Shown here: piece after piece, positions 8,369 through 16,939 of the stretch
How positions within the stretch are numbered: the stretch's first letter is position 1
How the letters are laid out: each line of letters starts with the position of its first letter
From: JABMMZ01 sp040386935
GTDB taxonomy: Bacteria; Bacteroidota; Bacteroidia; NS11-12g; UBA955
DNA: 64,000 nucleotides
Reading direction: 5' to 3'
Assembly: GCA_040386935.1 (NCBI GenBank)
Contig: JAZKEQ010000009.1
Location: 1 to 64,000, forward strand
The notes under the pieces: generated by a model
What the model saw: the letters and a program-made list of their open reading frames with translations, nothing else
Database searches by the model: none
Told to the model about the DNA's origin: nothing
Translations under genes and position numbers: made by a program

Positions 8369-9283
8369 TTATTTTTGTTTGATAAAATAATCCCAGCTTA
8401 CCTTGCAGATTTCAGCGATTGTTGCATAGTTTACTTCAGGTGTTTCTTTTGAATCGTTAACAAATACAACTATGGCAAAATGTTTCCCGTTAGGAAGTTG
8501 CACGATGCCAACATCATTAATTGCTTTTATATTGGTTGAGTCATCAAAAAAAGTACCTGTTTTATGGGCGACAATAGTTCCTTCGGGTAATTGACCTTTC
8601 AGACGGTTAGGTCCACTCGGAGAGTTAACCATAATATCCCAAAGTAATTGTTTACTGCTGTCTTTGATAAAATCACCCTGATAGTAGCGTTTTAAAATAT
8701 TTGCCATGCCATTTGGCGTACTCCAGTTTTTTATCAATGAATCTGTATTCATGTTGCGGTAGTTAGAACCCAAACCAAAGTCTTTGATGTTCTGCTCATT
8801 GAAGTATTTTGTTACAGCAGCCGGGCCACCACCAATGTCAAACAGTTTATCACAGGCGATGTTGTCGCTTACACTTACTGCATATTTTAAAACTTCCCCC
8901 AGGGGCAATATAAATGCTTTGCCTGCTCTTTCATCGCGCATTGGGCTGTGCGTATCGCGTTTTAATTCATCCAAAGTGAATGATACCGGTTGTGTCAATG
9001 AAAGTTTACCTTCTTCAACCAGATGTAAAATGTAAATGGCCTGAGGAAACTTAACAACGCTCATGATGATATATTTTTTATCGCCATTTACTGCTATCAT
9101 TTCTTTCCCTTCAAGTGACATAATAGCCACACCAATATTTGCTTTTTTGCTATTGATAATTCCATTGATTTTTTCAGAAAGAGAATCAAGAGAAGATAGT
9201 TGTTCTTTTGAAGCTGTGTTATTGCCCGAAGAGCAAGCCCCAATCAGCAACATGAATGCAGAAATGAATGCAAATAATTTCAT
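8369..9283 (-). CDS. Class A beta-lactamase-like serine hydrolase, lipoprotein, omega-loop Glu apparently missing
   Basis: A 304-residue protein with a lipobox ending at Cys17 (LIGAC), so probably membrane-anchored. It has the SxxK motif SVVK at 75-78, SDN at 139-141 and KTG at 241-243, and the NWSTP segment typical of subclass A2 enzymes (the CepA/CfxA/PER group). In those enzymes a glutamate (Ambler 166) precedes NW by about 13 residues and activates the deacylating water. Here the segment at 170-188 is GLGSNYRNMNTDSLIKNWS with no acidic residue at that place. It may therefore hydrolyse beta-lactams poorly or have another role. Its stop is 4 bp from the end of the convergent PAS gene. Confidence 0.85.
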   Translation of the reverse strand: MKLFAFISAFMLLIGACSSGNNTASKEQLSSLDSLSEKINGIINSKKANIGVAIMSLEGKEMIAVNGDKKYIIMSVVKFPQAIYILHLVEEGKLSLTQPVSFTLDELKRDTHSPMRDERAGKAFILPLGEVLKYAVSVSDNIACDKLFDIGGGPAAVTKYFNEQNIKDFGLGSNYRNMNTDSLIKNWSTPNGMANILKRYYQGDFIKDSSKQLLWDIMVNSPSGPNRLKGQLPEGTIVAHKTGTFFDDSTNIKAINDVGIVQLPNGKHFAIVVFVNDSKETPEVNYATIAEICKVSWDYFIKQK

Positions 9284-9724
9284 AATAAGGTGTGATTGAA
9301 TGAATGTGCAATTTAATGACTGTGCTACATTAAACCAATCCGTATCATAAATTTATTTCAGTGATTGTTGCAATAATGATTAGATCCATTGGGTACATTT
9401 AACCTCATCAATAATCGATTAGGAGTGTAGATGGCAGATGCTGTTGTTTTTATACCCTTTTTTGTTCAATAAATGGCTTTTAAAGTATTGTATATAGAGG
9501 ATTTTTACTCAAAAAATTATTGTAAAAAATTGAAAATCAGTTTGGTGAAAAGATGAAATTGTTTTTTTATGAATTTTATTAGTAACTTCGTGTAAAACAC
9601 ACTGAAAACATATTCTATTTGGGGATTACTGCCTACTAACCATTTTTTTTACATAGTTATCATCCATTCATTGAGTATTCATCAGATTTTAAAAAGGTTT
9701 AACGTTACTAAATAAAACAAACTT
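9284..9724. other. Intergenic stretch without recognised gene
   Basis: This 441-bp AT-rich gap lies between the divergent beta-lactamase-like gene and the small reading frame at 9725. I see no RNA gene, terminator or long frame. A weak promoter-like pair for the downstream genes is TTG at 9559-9561 with TAACTTCG at 9583-9590 (21-bp spacing, one mismatch to TAnnTTTG), which would leave a leader of about 130 nt before 9725. Confidence 0.5.
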
Positions 9725-9835
9725 ATGAATTCAAAATTTAACAAATCAAATTCACAATGGGGTGAATATTCCGATTCTGATGCCCTGCTTAAAGCACTTT
9801 ATTTATCTTCAGGTAATTGTAGTGATATTAATTAA
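9725..9835 (+). CDS. Possible 36-residue small protein
   Basis: A short ATG-initiated frame encoding 36 residues, rich in Ser and Asn (begins MNSKFNKSNSQWGEYSD, ends SGNCSDIN), stops 29 bp before the response-regulator gene on the same strand. It has no membrane segment or signal peptide and I recognise no family. Position directly ahead of the regulator and after a long leader suggests cotranscription, possibly as a leader peptide. Coding status rests only on an intact frame and context. Confidence 0.3.
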   Translation: MNSKFNKSNSQWGEYSDSDALLKALYLSSGNCSDIN

Positions 9836-9864
9836 AGTAACCATTTTCTAAATCAGAACGCATT

Positions 9865-10263
9865 ATGCACAAAGTCGATTTGGCTTATATCATCGATGAC
9901 GATGATATAACCATACACCTTACCGACAGATTGCTTAGAAAAGTTGAATTCTGTCATTGGGTTGAAACCTTTACCGATGCTCGAAAGGCGCTCGAAAGGC
10001 TGAAGTTTTCCTTAAAAGCAGGGGGCAATATTCCCAATATGATCCTGTTTGATTTGAATATGCCTCATATGGATGGATGGGAGTTTATGGATGAGTTGGT
10101 AAAACTGCCTAATGCCAGTAAGGTGCCTGTATTTGTATTCACCTCTTCTGTTGATCCTGCCGATAAAGAACGTTCCTATAAATACGGCATTATAAGGGAT
10201 TTTATTTCTAAACCACTTACTGTACAAAAACTCAATAAAATATTGCGTATAATCGATAAGTAA
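9865..10263 (+). CDS. Stand-alone response regulator receiver
   Basis: A 132-residue protein that consists only of a CheY-like receiver domain. The acidic pocket is at DDDD 11-14, the phospho-acceptor is Asp63 in LFDLNMP, the switch residue is Thr93/Ser94 (FTSS) and the conserved lysine is Lys116 (SKPL). With no output domain it must act by protein-protein contact or in a phosphorelay. A partner kinase is not adjacent; the nearest signalling gene is the ATPase-less PAS protein 1.5 kb upstream on the same strand, separated by the oppositely oriented beta-lactamase-like gene. Single-domain receivers of this type are abundant in Bacteroidota. Confidence 0.93.
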   Translation: MHKVDLAYIIDDDDITIHLTDRLLRKVEFCHWVETFTDARKALERLKFSLKAGGNIPNMILFDLNMPHMDGWEFMDELVKLPNASKVPVFVFTSSVDPADKERSYKYGIIRDFISKPLTVQKLNKILRIIDK

Positions 10264-10268
10264 AGCGA

Positions 10269-10481
10269 TTACTTCACTTCCTCATAATCTACATATTCAC
10301 CTTCATTGTCCAATGGTTTTTTTTTGCCAGGATTGTGTTGGGTATGTTGATTTTTCATTCTGCTGTTCAGGTCTTCCATATTGCGTTGAAAATGGTTTTG
10401 TGTCTTTTTAACAGCAAAGAACATTTTTAAAATTTGCCATATGGCATAAATAATGAAAATATTGAAAAGTAACTTAAGCAA
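10269..10481 (-). CDS. DUF4834-type small membrane protein
   Basis: A 70-residue protein with one N-terminal hydrophobic helix (about residues 2-22), a charged helical middle, and a C-terminus GEYVDYEEVK. The combination of short length, single anchor and this ending matches the DUF4834 family found in Bacteroidota, of unknown function. It is convergent with the response regulator, with only 5 bp between stops. Confidence 0.75.
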   Translation of the reverse strand: MLKLLFNIFIIYAIWQILKMFFAVKKTQNHFQRNMEDLNSRMKNQHTQHNPGKKKPLDNEGEYVDYEEVK

Positions 10482-10500
10482 GTGTTGTAATTTTAGGATG

Positions 10501-10532
10501 CAAAATTACTAATTTTAATCGTAAGCCTGCAA
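10501..10532 (-). promoter_or_regulatory. Possible promoter of the DUF4834 gene
   Basis: On the minus strand TTG (10530-10532) and TAATTTTG (10501-10508) are spaced 21 bp apart, near the Bacteroidota consensus TTG-N19-TAnnTTTG. The start codon at 10481 lies about 20 bp beyond the -7 box. Confidence 0.35.
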
Positions 10533-10583
10533 TTTCAATTCGTTGAAAATTGCAAATAGCAGGACATGCTTAAATAAAGATGG

Positions 10584-11564
10584 TTAATTGGTTTTAAAAA
10601 AATGGAGAAGAGTGGCAATTTTTTCATTGGTTTCTGTCCATTCATCACTTGCAATTGAATCGCGGTTAATACCGGCACCAGCGTAAAGGCATGCGCCATC
10701 AGAGAATATTTCTGCGCACCTGAGATTTACAAAATAAGCAAATGATTCTTGTGTTTTAATACCCAGATAACCTGTGTAAAAATGCCGCTGGAAATCTTCA
10801 TTACTGAGAATAAATTGAAGGGCATCAACAAAAGGTAATCCACATACTGCAGATGTCGGGTGTAAAAGATTTAACAAGATATTGTCAGATGATTCGTTTT
10901 TACCTGTTATTGTTATTGGTGTTGCCAAATGTGTAACGTTACCTGCATTTTTCTGAGCTGTTTCACCAGTTTTATAGTCGTATGATAACTGTTTTAGTTT
11001 ATTGCTGATATCAGTAATAATCTGTTCGTGCTCTTTGTATTCCTTGCTGCTGAATCCATAAGATTGATTCGTGCCGCCAAGCGCTTCCGTATACAGTTCT
11101 TTATCTGAGCCTCTTAGCAATGTTTCCGGGGTAGCGCCTATCATGCATTGTCCGTTTTCAAGATAAAAACAATAAACAAATGCAGACGGATAATGCGCGG
11201 CTAGTTGTTGGTACAGCAATGAAATATTAATAGCACCTTCATGAAATAGTTGTCTCGCTATTACCACTTTTTCAAACCTGTCATGTTTAATCGCTTCAAC
11301 AGCTTTTTGAACTGTATCAGTGTAATGTGTTTCAAGTGTGCTGTGTTGTGAGGCTGACTTTCTGAGATTCATATCTAAAAAAAAACTGTCAATATTGTCA
11401 GTATTCGCTTTAGTTATACGGCCGTTTATCTTAAAAATATTTTCCGACTTTATGAATGGGGCAATAAGAAATTCATCATCGCCAACACCGGAAGCTATTG
11501 TGTAAAATATTTGCTCATTGGGTTTTCTCCAGATGGCTTTACCTGATGTCATCACCTTATTCAT
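10584..11564 (-). CDS. menF: Isochorismate synthase
   Basis: A 326-residue chorismate-binding enzyme. Diagnostic segments in order are IGATPETLL, ALGGT, THLATPI, LHPTSAVCGLP, FYTGYLGI, VNLRCAEI and AGAGINRDSIASDEW; the last holds the Mg-binding glutamates of the MenF/EntC/TrpE fold. The HPTSAVCG motif favours isochorismate synthase over anthranilate or aminodeoxychorismate synthase. It converts chorismate to isochorismate, the entry step to menaquinone (or siderophores). It overlaps the upstream thioesterase gene by 4 bp (ATGA), which points to menaquinone since that pathway needs a DHNA-CoA thioesterase. The protein is shorter than E. coli MenF (about 430 residues) at the N-terminus, as is usual in Bacteroidota. 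Confidence 0.88.
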   Translation of the reverse strand: MNKVMTSGKAIWRKPNEQIFYTIASGVGDDEFLIAPFIKSENIFKINGRITKANTDNIDSFFLDMNLRKSASQHSTLETHYTDTVQKAVEAIKHDRFEKVVIARQLFHEGAINISLLYQQLAAHYPSAFVYCFYLENGQCMIGATPETLLRGSDKELYTEALGGTNQSYGFSSKEYKEHEQIITDISNKLKQLSYDYKTGETAQKNAGNVTHLATPITITGKNESSDNILLNLLHPTSAVCGLPFVDALQFILSNEDFQRHFYTGYLGIKTQESFAYFVNLRCAEIFSDGACLYAGAGINRDSIASDEWTETNEKIATLLHFFKTN

Positions 11565-11962
11565 TCTCTTAATTTTACAGCCATGGTTAAGCGGCTGATA
11601 TGAATCAGTTTGCCATCTTCAGTTTCAATGCGGATTTCCCATACATGTGTAGTTTGTCCGATGTGATGAGGGCGTGCAATGCCATACACCCACTGGCCTT
11701 CCATCACCGGTTTTAAATGATTGCCATTTAAATCAAGTCCTAATGCAACATACTTGCTGCGGTCGAATACCAAGTTAGCAGCTAAACTGCCAACACATTC
11801 AGCCAATGCAAGACTAGCGCCACCATTTAACATTCTCAATGGTTGAACAGTTTTTTCATTGACAGGCATCTTTGCTTTCAGGTAATCCTCACCCAATTCA
11901 ATGAATTCAATACCGAGAAAATCGCTCATGGTATTTTTACAATAGGCATTTAGCCATTCCAT
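11561..11962 (-). CDS. Hotdog-fold thioesterase (PaaI/YdiI-like), probable DHNA-CoA thioesterase
   Basis: A 133-residue hotdog protein. The segments TMSDFLGIEFIELGEDYLKAKMPV, with RMLNGGASLALAE forming the conserved central helix, match the acyl-CoA thioesterases of the PaaI/YdiI/MenI group; the glutamate in ALAE is the expected catalytic residue. Linkage to isochorismate synthase by a 4-bp overlap suggests that it hydrolyses 1,4-dihydroxy-2-naphthoyl-CoA in menaquinone synthesis. Upstream in-frame ATGs at 11998 and 12016 exist, but they crowd or overlap the divergent phosphatase gene; the ATG at 11962 gives the family-typical start. Confidence 0.82.
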   Translation of the reverse strand: MEWLNAYCKNTMSDFLGIEFIELGEDYLKAKMPVNEKTVQPLRMLNGGASLALAECVGSLAANLVFDRSKYVALGLDLNGNHLKPVMEGQWVYGIARPHHIGQTTHVWEIRIETEDGKLIHISRLTMAVKLRE

Positions 11963-12000
11963 TTTTATATTTGCCGGTTCAAAAAATATAGAAGCCATGT

Positions 12001-12630
12001 ATGAATAAAAATTCAAAATTAAGCAAAACGATTCATCTGATACGACATGGCGAAACAGATTTTAATAAATTAGGCATTATTCAGGGCAGTGGAGTCAATA
12101 GCGAACTCAATGAAAAAGGTCGCCATCAGGCGCGTTTGTTCTATGAGGCTTATCATAATACCCCTTATGAAAAAGTATATACTTCTGTATTGAAACGCGC
12201 GATTCAAAGTGTTGAAGGGTTTATAGAGCAAGGTGTACCCCATATTCAGCACACAGGTCTCAATGAAATTAACTGGGGTGTAATGGAAGGCGCAGAATCA
12301 AGCGAATACAATCGCAAGGTGTATTTTGATACAGTGCGACAATGGTCGGAAGGACATTTGGATGTGGCGGTTGCAAATGGTGAATCTCCACTTGCACTTT
12401 TTGAACGTCAGCAAGTCGCCTTAGAAGAAATTATGCAGGCTTCTGATGAACTCATTTTGATTTGTATGCACGGTAGAGCAATGCGTAGTTTTCTGTGTTT
12501 GCTCACCGGTACACCACTTAAGGAGATGGAACAATGGGAGCACACCAATCTCTGCTTGTATGAGTTGGTGTACAATGGGCAATTCTTTGAAATTACAAAA
12601 AATTGTGATGTTTCACATTTAGTATTGTAG
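12001..12630 (+). CDS. Histidine phosphatase superfamily protein
   Basis: A 209-residue protein of the phosphoglycerate mutase-like fold. The catalytic LIRHGETDFN motif sits at residues 13-22 (phospho-accepting His16) and the second core histidine is in CMHGRAMRSF. The internal HTGLNEINWGVMEG segment provides the usual acid. Substrate is unknown; related proteins act on sugar phosphates, nucleotides or alpha-ribazole phosphate. A TATATTTG box at 11966-11973, 27 bp ahead of the ATG, is a plausible -7 element although no matched TTG is seen. The gene is divergent from the thioesterase. Confidence 0.88.
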   Translation: MNKNSKLSKTIHLIRHGETDFNKLGIIQGSGVNSELNEKGRHQARLFYEAYHNTPYEKVYTSVLKRAIQSVEGFIEQGVPHIQHTGLNEINWGVMEGAESSEYNRKVYFDTVRQWSEGHLDVAVANGESPLALFERQQVALEEIMQASDELILICMHGRAMRSFLCLLTGTPLKEMEQWEHTNLCLYELVYNGQFFEITKNCDVSHLVL

Positions 12631-12647
12631 TTTTGATGTTTTAATCA

Positions 12648-13535
12648 ATGGCTTCAATTTTTAATATTCGTTTCAAAAATTATCTATTAGCATATTTGTT
12701 ATCAGGTGTTTTGTTGTTAATAATTGCATGGTTGTTTGAGCTAAGTGTATCGGTGTTTATTCTGATTGCTGCAGTTTATTTATCTGGTATTTTTTTAGGA
12801 TTCGCAGGCATGTTCTTTTGGCGAAAATCTCAGGAAAGTACAGCAGATTTATTGGCGATAATTGACAAACAAACTTCCATGGCAATTACGAAAACATCAG
12901 ATAATATCAATAATGCCTTCAATCAGCACGAGTATTTTCATTATCTACGTTCATTAATAGTTCCTAAAATCCCTTTACCTCCTACTAGGGGTTGGGCAGC
13001 GTCACCTGATTTTATAAGCCTTGCTTTTAGAGAGATTATTGCAAAACAACCTGAAACAATCGTTGAGTTAGGCTCAGGTGTGTCGTCACTTTTTATCGGA
13101 CATTTACTAAAAGACCGTCAATTGAAAGGGCATTTACACTCTGTAGATCATTCATCAGAATTTGGCGGAAGAACTGAAGAGTTACTGCGCATTTCTGAAG
13201 TCAATCATAAAGTAAGCGTTTACAGCGCACCCATTACTCCACATACTATTAATGGCAAACAATGGCAGTGGTATGATATCAGTCAATTAACAGCAGATAA
13301 AATTGATTTACTCTTAGTAGATGGTCCTATTGGGACACTTCAAGAAAAAGCACGCTATCCGGCAATTCCTTTATTGTTTGATAGATTGTCTCCGGGGGCT
13401 ATTGTTTTATTGGATGATTATTTCAGGAAAGATGAATTGGCAATAGTACAGGACTGGTTAAGAGAGTATCCTTCACTTCAATTGATTGCTGAAATAAATA
13501 CTGAAAAAGGAACAGCTGTATTGCAAAAGAAATAA
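12648..13535 (+). CDS. Membrane-anchored class I methyltransferase-like protein
   Basis: A 295-residue protein with two N-terminal hydrophobic segments (about 12-30 and 34-57) and a coiled linker, then a Rossmann-type domain. IVELGSGVSSLFIG matches SAM motif I, HSVDHSSEFGGR contains the acidic end of strand 2, DLLLVDGPIG is motif IV, and GAIVLLDDYFR follows motif V/VI. This looks like a class I methyltransferase of the O-methyltransferase/Methyltransf_24 type, but the substrate is unknown. It lies 17 bp behind the phosphatase and is probably cotranscribed with it. Confidence 0.65.
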   Translation: MASIFNIRFKNYLLAYLLSGVLLLIIAWLFELSVSVFILIAAVYLSGIFLGFAGMFFWRKSQESTADLLAIIDKQTSMAITKTSDNINNAFNQHEYFHYLRSLIVPKIPLPPTRGWAASPDFISLAFREIIAKQPETIVELGSGVSSLFIGHLLKDRQLKGHLHSVDHSSEFGGRTEELLRISEVNHKVSVYSAPITPHTINGKQWQWYDISQLTADKIDLLLVDGPIGTLQEKARYPAIPLLFDRLSPGAIVLLDDYFRKDELAIVQDWLREYPSLQLIAEINTEKGTAVLQKK

Positions 13536-13536
13536 C

Positions 13537-16113
13537 TTACCTCAGGAGTGTTACAGTCGTTTTATAGATGCGCATACTGCCTCCGTAGGGCATTGCCTTG
13601 ATAACGCATAAATAGATTCCCTCGGGGCATGCTTGGCCGTTTAGTTGTCCATCCCAACCACCTCTCACATTTTTTGTTTCGAATACCAGTTCACCCCATC
13701 TGTTGTACACTTGCATGAGGTATGATTGTACATAATCAATAGTTGCAGGTTTGTAAATGTCATTTAACAAATCATTGCCGGGTGTAAATACATTGGGTAA
13801 GTATAAATAAAAATTAGGGTATACCATTGTACTGGTTGAATCTATACAGCCGTTAGCATTGCTCACTTTTAATGTGATAGTATAAGTAATTGAGTCTTTA
13901 TATTTACCTGATGGGTCTTTGATTGTACTGGTTTGCCCATTGCCAAGATTCCACCAATAGGAAGTTACATCCGAGGATGATGTATTGATGAATTGCAGGA
14001 TTTTTTCACGCGGGTCGGGTGAAGGCAATGTGTCGTACGTAAAACTGGCTTTAGGTTGTGGGTATAGCAGTGCTGTACTGTCTTTCTTTTTATAAGTGGT
14101 ACAACCTTTATCTGATATGGCCGTTAACTCAGTTGAAAAATAACCCGATACAGGATATGTTTTCAATGGCTGTTCTACATCTGAATTGCCATAGCTCATA
14201 AAACTCCAATAGTATTTAGCAATGCTGCCTTTGCGTATGGTGGAGGTGTTTTTATATTGAATAGGGAAAGGAAAACACCCAGTATCACCTATAAAATCAG
14301 GAACAGGCGATGGCCATACAATGATAGTTTTTTTCATGGTATCGCTGCATCCACCGGTTGATATTAAGAATATCTCGTAAGTAGAATCTTTAAAGTCTTT
14401 TTTAGTTAAAATATTGTTGGTATAGCTTTTACCATCAATCACCCATTTATAGGAGTTTTTAATGGTATCGGATGTATTGTAGAAAATAAAATTCTGTTGG
14501 TGATAACATTGTGAATCTAAATTGACGGTGAAGGTTGTAGGGGAATTTGTATTATTGATTAAAATAGTGTCAGCTGCAGTACAACCGTTGGTGTCGGTTA
14601 CATTCAATATGTAAGTGCCTTTTGTTGTTGCCTGAATGGTTTTTGAAGTGCTTTGTGTACTCCATAAATAATTTAGGTAATCTCTCTCGGGACTTAGCGT
14701 CAGTGAAAAATTGCCACAGAAAGAGGTATCTTTTCCAATATTGGGTTTGATGTATTTGATGATAAAACCAGCAGTAGTGGTATCGCTTTTGCCATTTCTA
14801 AAATGAGCAATCAATTTAACAGTGTATTTACCGGTTGTTCTGTAAATATGAAAAACATTTGTGGTCGAAGTGGATGTATTGAGTTGTCCTGAACCAGGGT
14901 CGTCAAACAGCCATCTGACAGAATCCAGGTCCTTATCTGATGAGAGCGTAAAAAATGTGGTATCGTTCAAACAATTGTTGCTGACAGTAAATGTTTTTCT
15001 ACTGAAATAAGATTGAATAAATGAAGGTAGACCATAGCTGCATGAATTGCCCTTCAGATCGACAAATTTCTTTTCATAATTGCAGGCACTGCCTTTAATA
15101 TCGGGTAAATGTATCACCGATAGAAACTGAGAAAATGATGCGATATACATTTTCTTATCAGGCCCTAGTTGTAAAGCTCCAAGTGCTACAACATCAGTTG
15201 CAATAATTTGTTCTGATGTTAATATTTCTGATGTTGATGTTGCATTAGCATCGTATTGTCTCACTGTTTTATTGGAGTAAGTGACATACAATAAGTCGCC
15301 ATTAGGTGAGAATTCAACACCATAAGGCGAGGCATTGGTTATGGAGTAGGTGATCACATTACTTACTTTACCTGTCGTGGCATCAAGGTCGGCCAAGCAA
15401 ACATTCTTGAGATTGCCCCCATTGGCATAAGCTATTTTATTGCCATTGGCTGATGCTTTCATGTATCCTAAAGTATTGGCGGAATTATCTGTAGGAATGG
15501 TTATACCTGTTTTGCTGATTACCGGAGTTGTACTTACCCCGGATGATGTAATCAGGTAGGCGTATATTTCATCTGAACCATACTTATGACAAAGCATCCA
15601 GAAGTCATTTTCATTGCTGTGTTGAACGGCTGTTATTTTTTCGCTGGCAGGTGCTACTAAAGCAATATTTTTTCTTGAACTGATGATGTCGCCTTTTCCG
15701 CTGTTAAGGCTGATATCCAGTTCGCTGTACATCACCCCATTAGCATTCCCAATTTGATCTACAGTGAAGATGATGTAGATAGTGCTGCTGCCGGGCTTTG
15801 GAATCACCACTGCCGATTGAGAAGCGTTAAAATGGCCTTTGAGTCCTGTTCCGTTGGGCATTATCTGATGGGTTTTGTCCCACACAGTAATACCGTCAGT
15901 ATAAAATAGCAAACTGCCACTGGCTGAACTAATGGATGCACAGCCTTCTAGTGTGCTCATTTGGCTGGTGGTAAGTCCTACGGGTGTACCTGAATTAAAA
16001 TCGATGGCGGCATAACTGCCAAAATACCAATTATTAGCCTCTTTTTGAGAGAAGCTATTTTGAATAAAAAAGAAAGAAAAGACAACAAACAGTATTGATC
16101 TTAAATTGAACAC
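13537..16113 (-). CDS. T9SS type B secreted protein with PKD-like repeats and CHU_C domain
   Basis: An 858-residue secreted protein. A signal peptide (about 1-22, ending NSFSQ) is followed by a roughly 370-residue beta-rich region resembling a propeller (NWYFGSYAAIDF, LLFYTDGITVWD, FSPNGDLLYVTYSN), then several PKD/Ig-like repeats (VRWLFDDPGSG, YYWSFMSYG, YWWNLGNGQTST). The last 80 residues (NVFTPGNDLLND, VYNRWGELVFET, GGWDGQ, CPEGIYL) are the gliding-motility-associated C-terminal domain, the type B signal for the type IX system encoded near 42.7-48.6 kb. Likely role is surface adhesion or matrix; not provable from sequence. It lies 67 bp downstream of paaC on the same strand but has its own promoter-like site. 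Confidence 0.9.
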   Translation of the reverse strand: MFNLRSILFVVFSFFFIQNSFSQKEANNWYFGSYAAIDFNSGTPVGLTTSQMSTLEGCASISSASGSLLFYTDGITVWDKTHQIMPNGTGLKGHFNASQSAVVIPKPGSSTIYIIFTVDQIGNANGVMYSELDISLNSGKGDIISSRKNIALVAPASEKITAVQHSNENDFWMLCHKYGSDEIYAYLITSSGVSTTPVISKTGITIPTDNSANTLGYMKASANGNKIAYANGGNLKNVCLADLDATTGKVSNVITYSITNASPYGVEFSPNGDLLYVTYSNKTVRQYDANATSTSEILTSEQIIATDVVALGALQLGPDKKMYIASFSQFLSVIHLPDIKGSACNYEKKFVDLKGNSCSYGLPSFIQSYFSRKTFTVSNNCLNDTTFFTLSSDKDLDSVRWLFDDPGSGQLNTSTSTTNVFHIYRTTGKYTVKLIAHFRNGKSDTTTAGFIIKYIKPNIGKDTSFCGNFSLTLSPERDYLNYLWSTQSTSKTIQATTKGTYILNVTDTNGCTAADTILINNTNSPTTFTVNLDSQCYHQQNFIFYNTSDTIKNSYKWVIDGKSYTNNILTKKDFKDSTYEIFLISTGGCSDTMKKTIIVWPSPVPDFIGDTGCFPFPIQYKNTSTIRKGSIAKYYWSFMSYGNSDVEQPLKTYPVSGYFSTELTAISDKGCTTYKKKDSTALLYPQPKASFTYDTLPSPDPREKILQFINTSSSDVTSYWWNLGNGQTSTIKDPSGKYKDSITYTITLKVSNANGCIDSTSTMVYPNFYLYLPNVFTPGNDLLNDIYKPATIDYVQSYLMQVYNRWGELVFETKNVRGGWDGQLNGQACPEGIYLCVIKAMPYGGSMRIYKTTVTLLR

Positions 16114-16130
16114 AGTAATATATACTTATT

Positions 16131-16161
16131 CAAAGATAAGAAAAGTATGGGTAGTTAGCAA
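16131..16161 (-). promoter_or_regulatory. Promoter of the CHU_C protein gene
   Basis: On the minus strand TTG (16159-16161) and TATCTTTG (16131-16138) are 20 bp apart, one base from the Bacteroidota consensus spacing. The CHU_C start codon at 16113 is 17 bp beyond the -7 box. The site lies between the paaC stop and this start, so the cargo gene can be expressed independently of paaABC. Confidence 0.5.
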
Positions 16162-16180
16162 ATTATGGAAAAGGGTGTCT

Positions 16181-16939
16181 TTACCACTTAGCACCGGGGT
16201 AAGCCCTTTGCAGAAACTGCATATCGGTCAGAATAAAGCCTAAATGTTCAGTATGTGAGCCATTTTTCCCGCCTTTTTGAGAATAAGTGCTCACCGGTAT
16301 TGACAATGTCGCAATTTCAAAAATAGTTTTTATCTTGTCGTTCCACTCTGCTTTTAAGTCTATTAGGTTAGGGGCAATACCTGCATTTGCAGCAGCTGTT
16401 TCTATAGCTGAAGGCATAAATAGCTCACCTGTATATTCCCAAAGATCATCCACAGCTTTCTGCATTTTCTCGTGGCTGATATCCGTGCCATCACCCAGAC
16501 GAATCATCCATTCACTGCTCCATTTTAAGTGATAGGTTACTTCTTTAATTGTTTTAGTTGCTATCTCTTTTAAGCGCTGATCGGTGCTGTTCATTAGTTC
16601 GCGGTGCAGCAATGCGTGAAAAGCATCGTAAAAAAACTGACGTACTATGGTATAAGCCCAATCGGTATTGGGTTGTTCAACCAACAATACATTGCGGTAG
16701 GCTAATACGTCTCTTAAAAATGCTTCAGTATCTTCAGTCGCTCCATCACCTTTTAAGTCGGCAGCATATTGGTAAAGACTGCGCGCTTCACCAATCAGGT
16801 CGAGTGCAATATTGGTTAATGCGATATCCTGTTCAAGTACAGGGCCATGACCGCACCATTCACCACATCTTTGGCCGAGTATCATGCTGTTGTCTGCCAG
16901 ATGAAGCAGGTAGTTGTAAGTAGTTGCTGTATCCGTCAT
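16181..16939 (-). CDS. paaC: Phenylacetyl-CoA epoxidase subunit PaaC
   Basis: A 252-residue ferritin-like protein. It shows GHGPVLEQDIALTNIALDLIGEARSLY near the N-terminus, TDWAYTIVRQFFYDAFH, and KEVTYHLKWSSEWMIRLGDGT, all characteristic of PaaC, the structural partner of the catalytic subunit PaaA in the 1,2-epoxidase of phenylacetyl-CoA. PaaC keeps the four-helix fold but is not the catalytic iron subunit. Its start codon overlaps the paaB stop by one base (TAATG). Downstream there is no paaD or paaE; a secreted-protein gene follows instead. Confidence 0.95.
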   Translation of the reverse strand: MTDTATTYNYLLHLADNSMILGQRCGEWCGHGPVLEQDIALTNIALDLIGEARSLYQYAADLKGDGATEDTEAFLRDVLAYRNVLLVEQPNTDWAYTIVRQFFYDAFHALLHRELMNSTDQRLKEIATKTIKEVTYHLKWSSEWMIRLGDGTDISHEKMQKAVDDLWEYTGELFMPSAIETAAANAGIAPNLIDLKAEWNDKIKTIFEIATLSIPVSTYSQKGGKNGSHTEHLGFILTDMQFLQRAYPGAKW

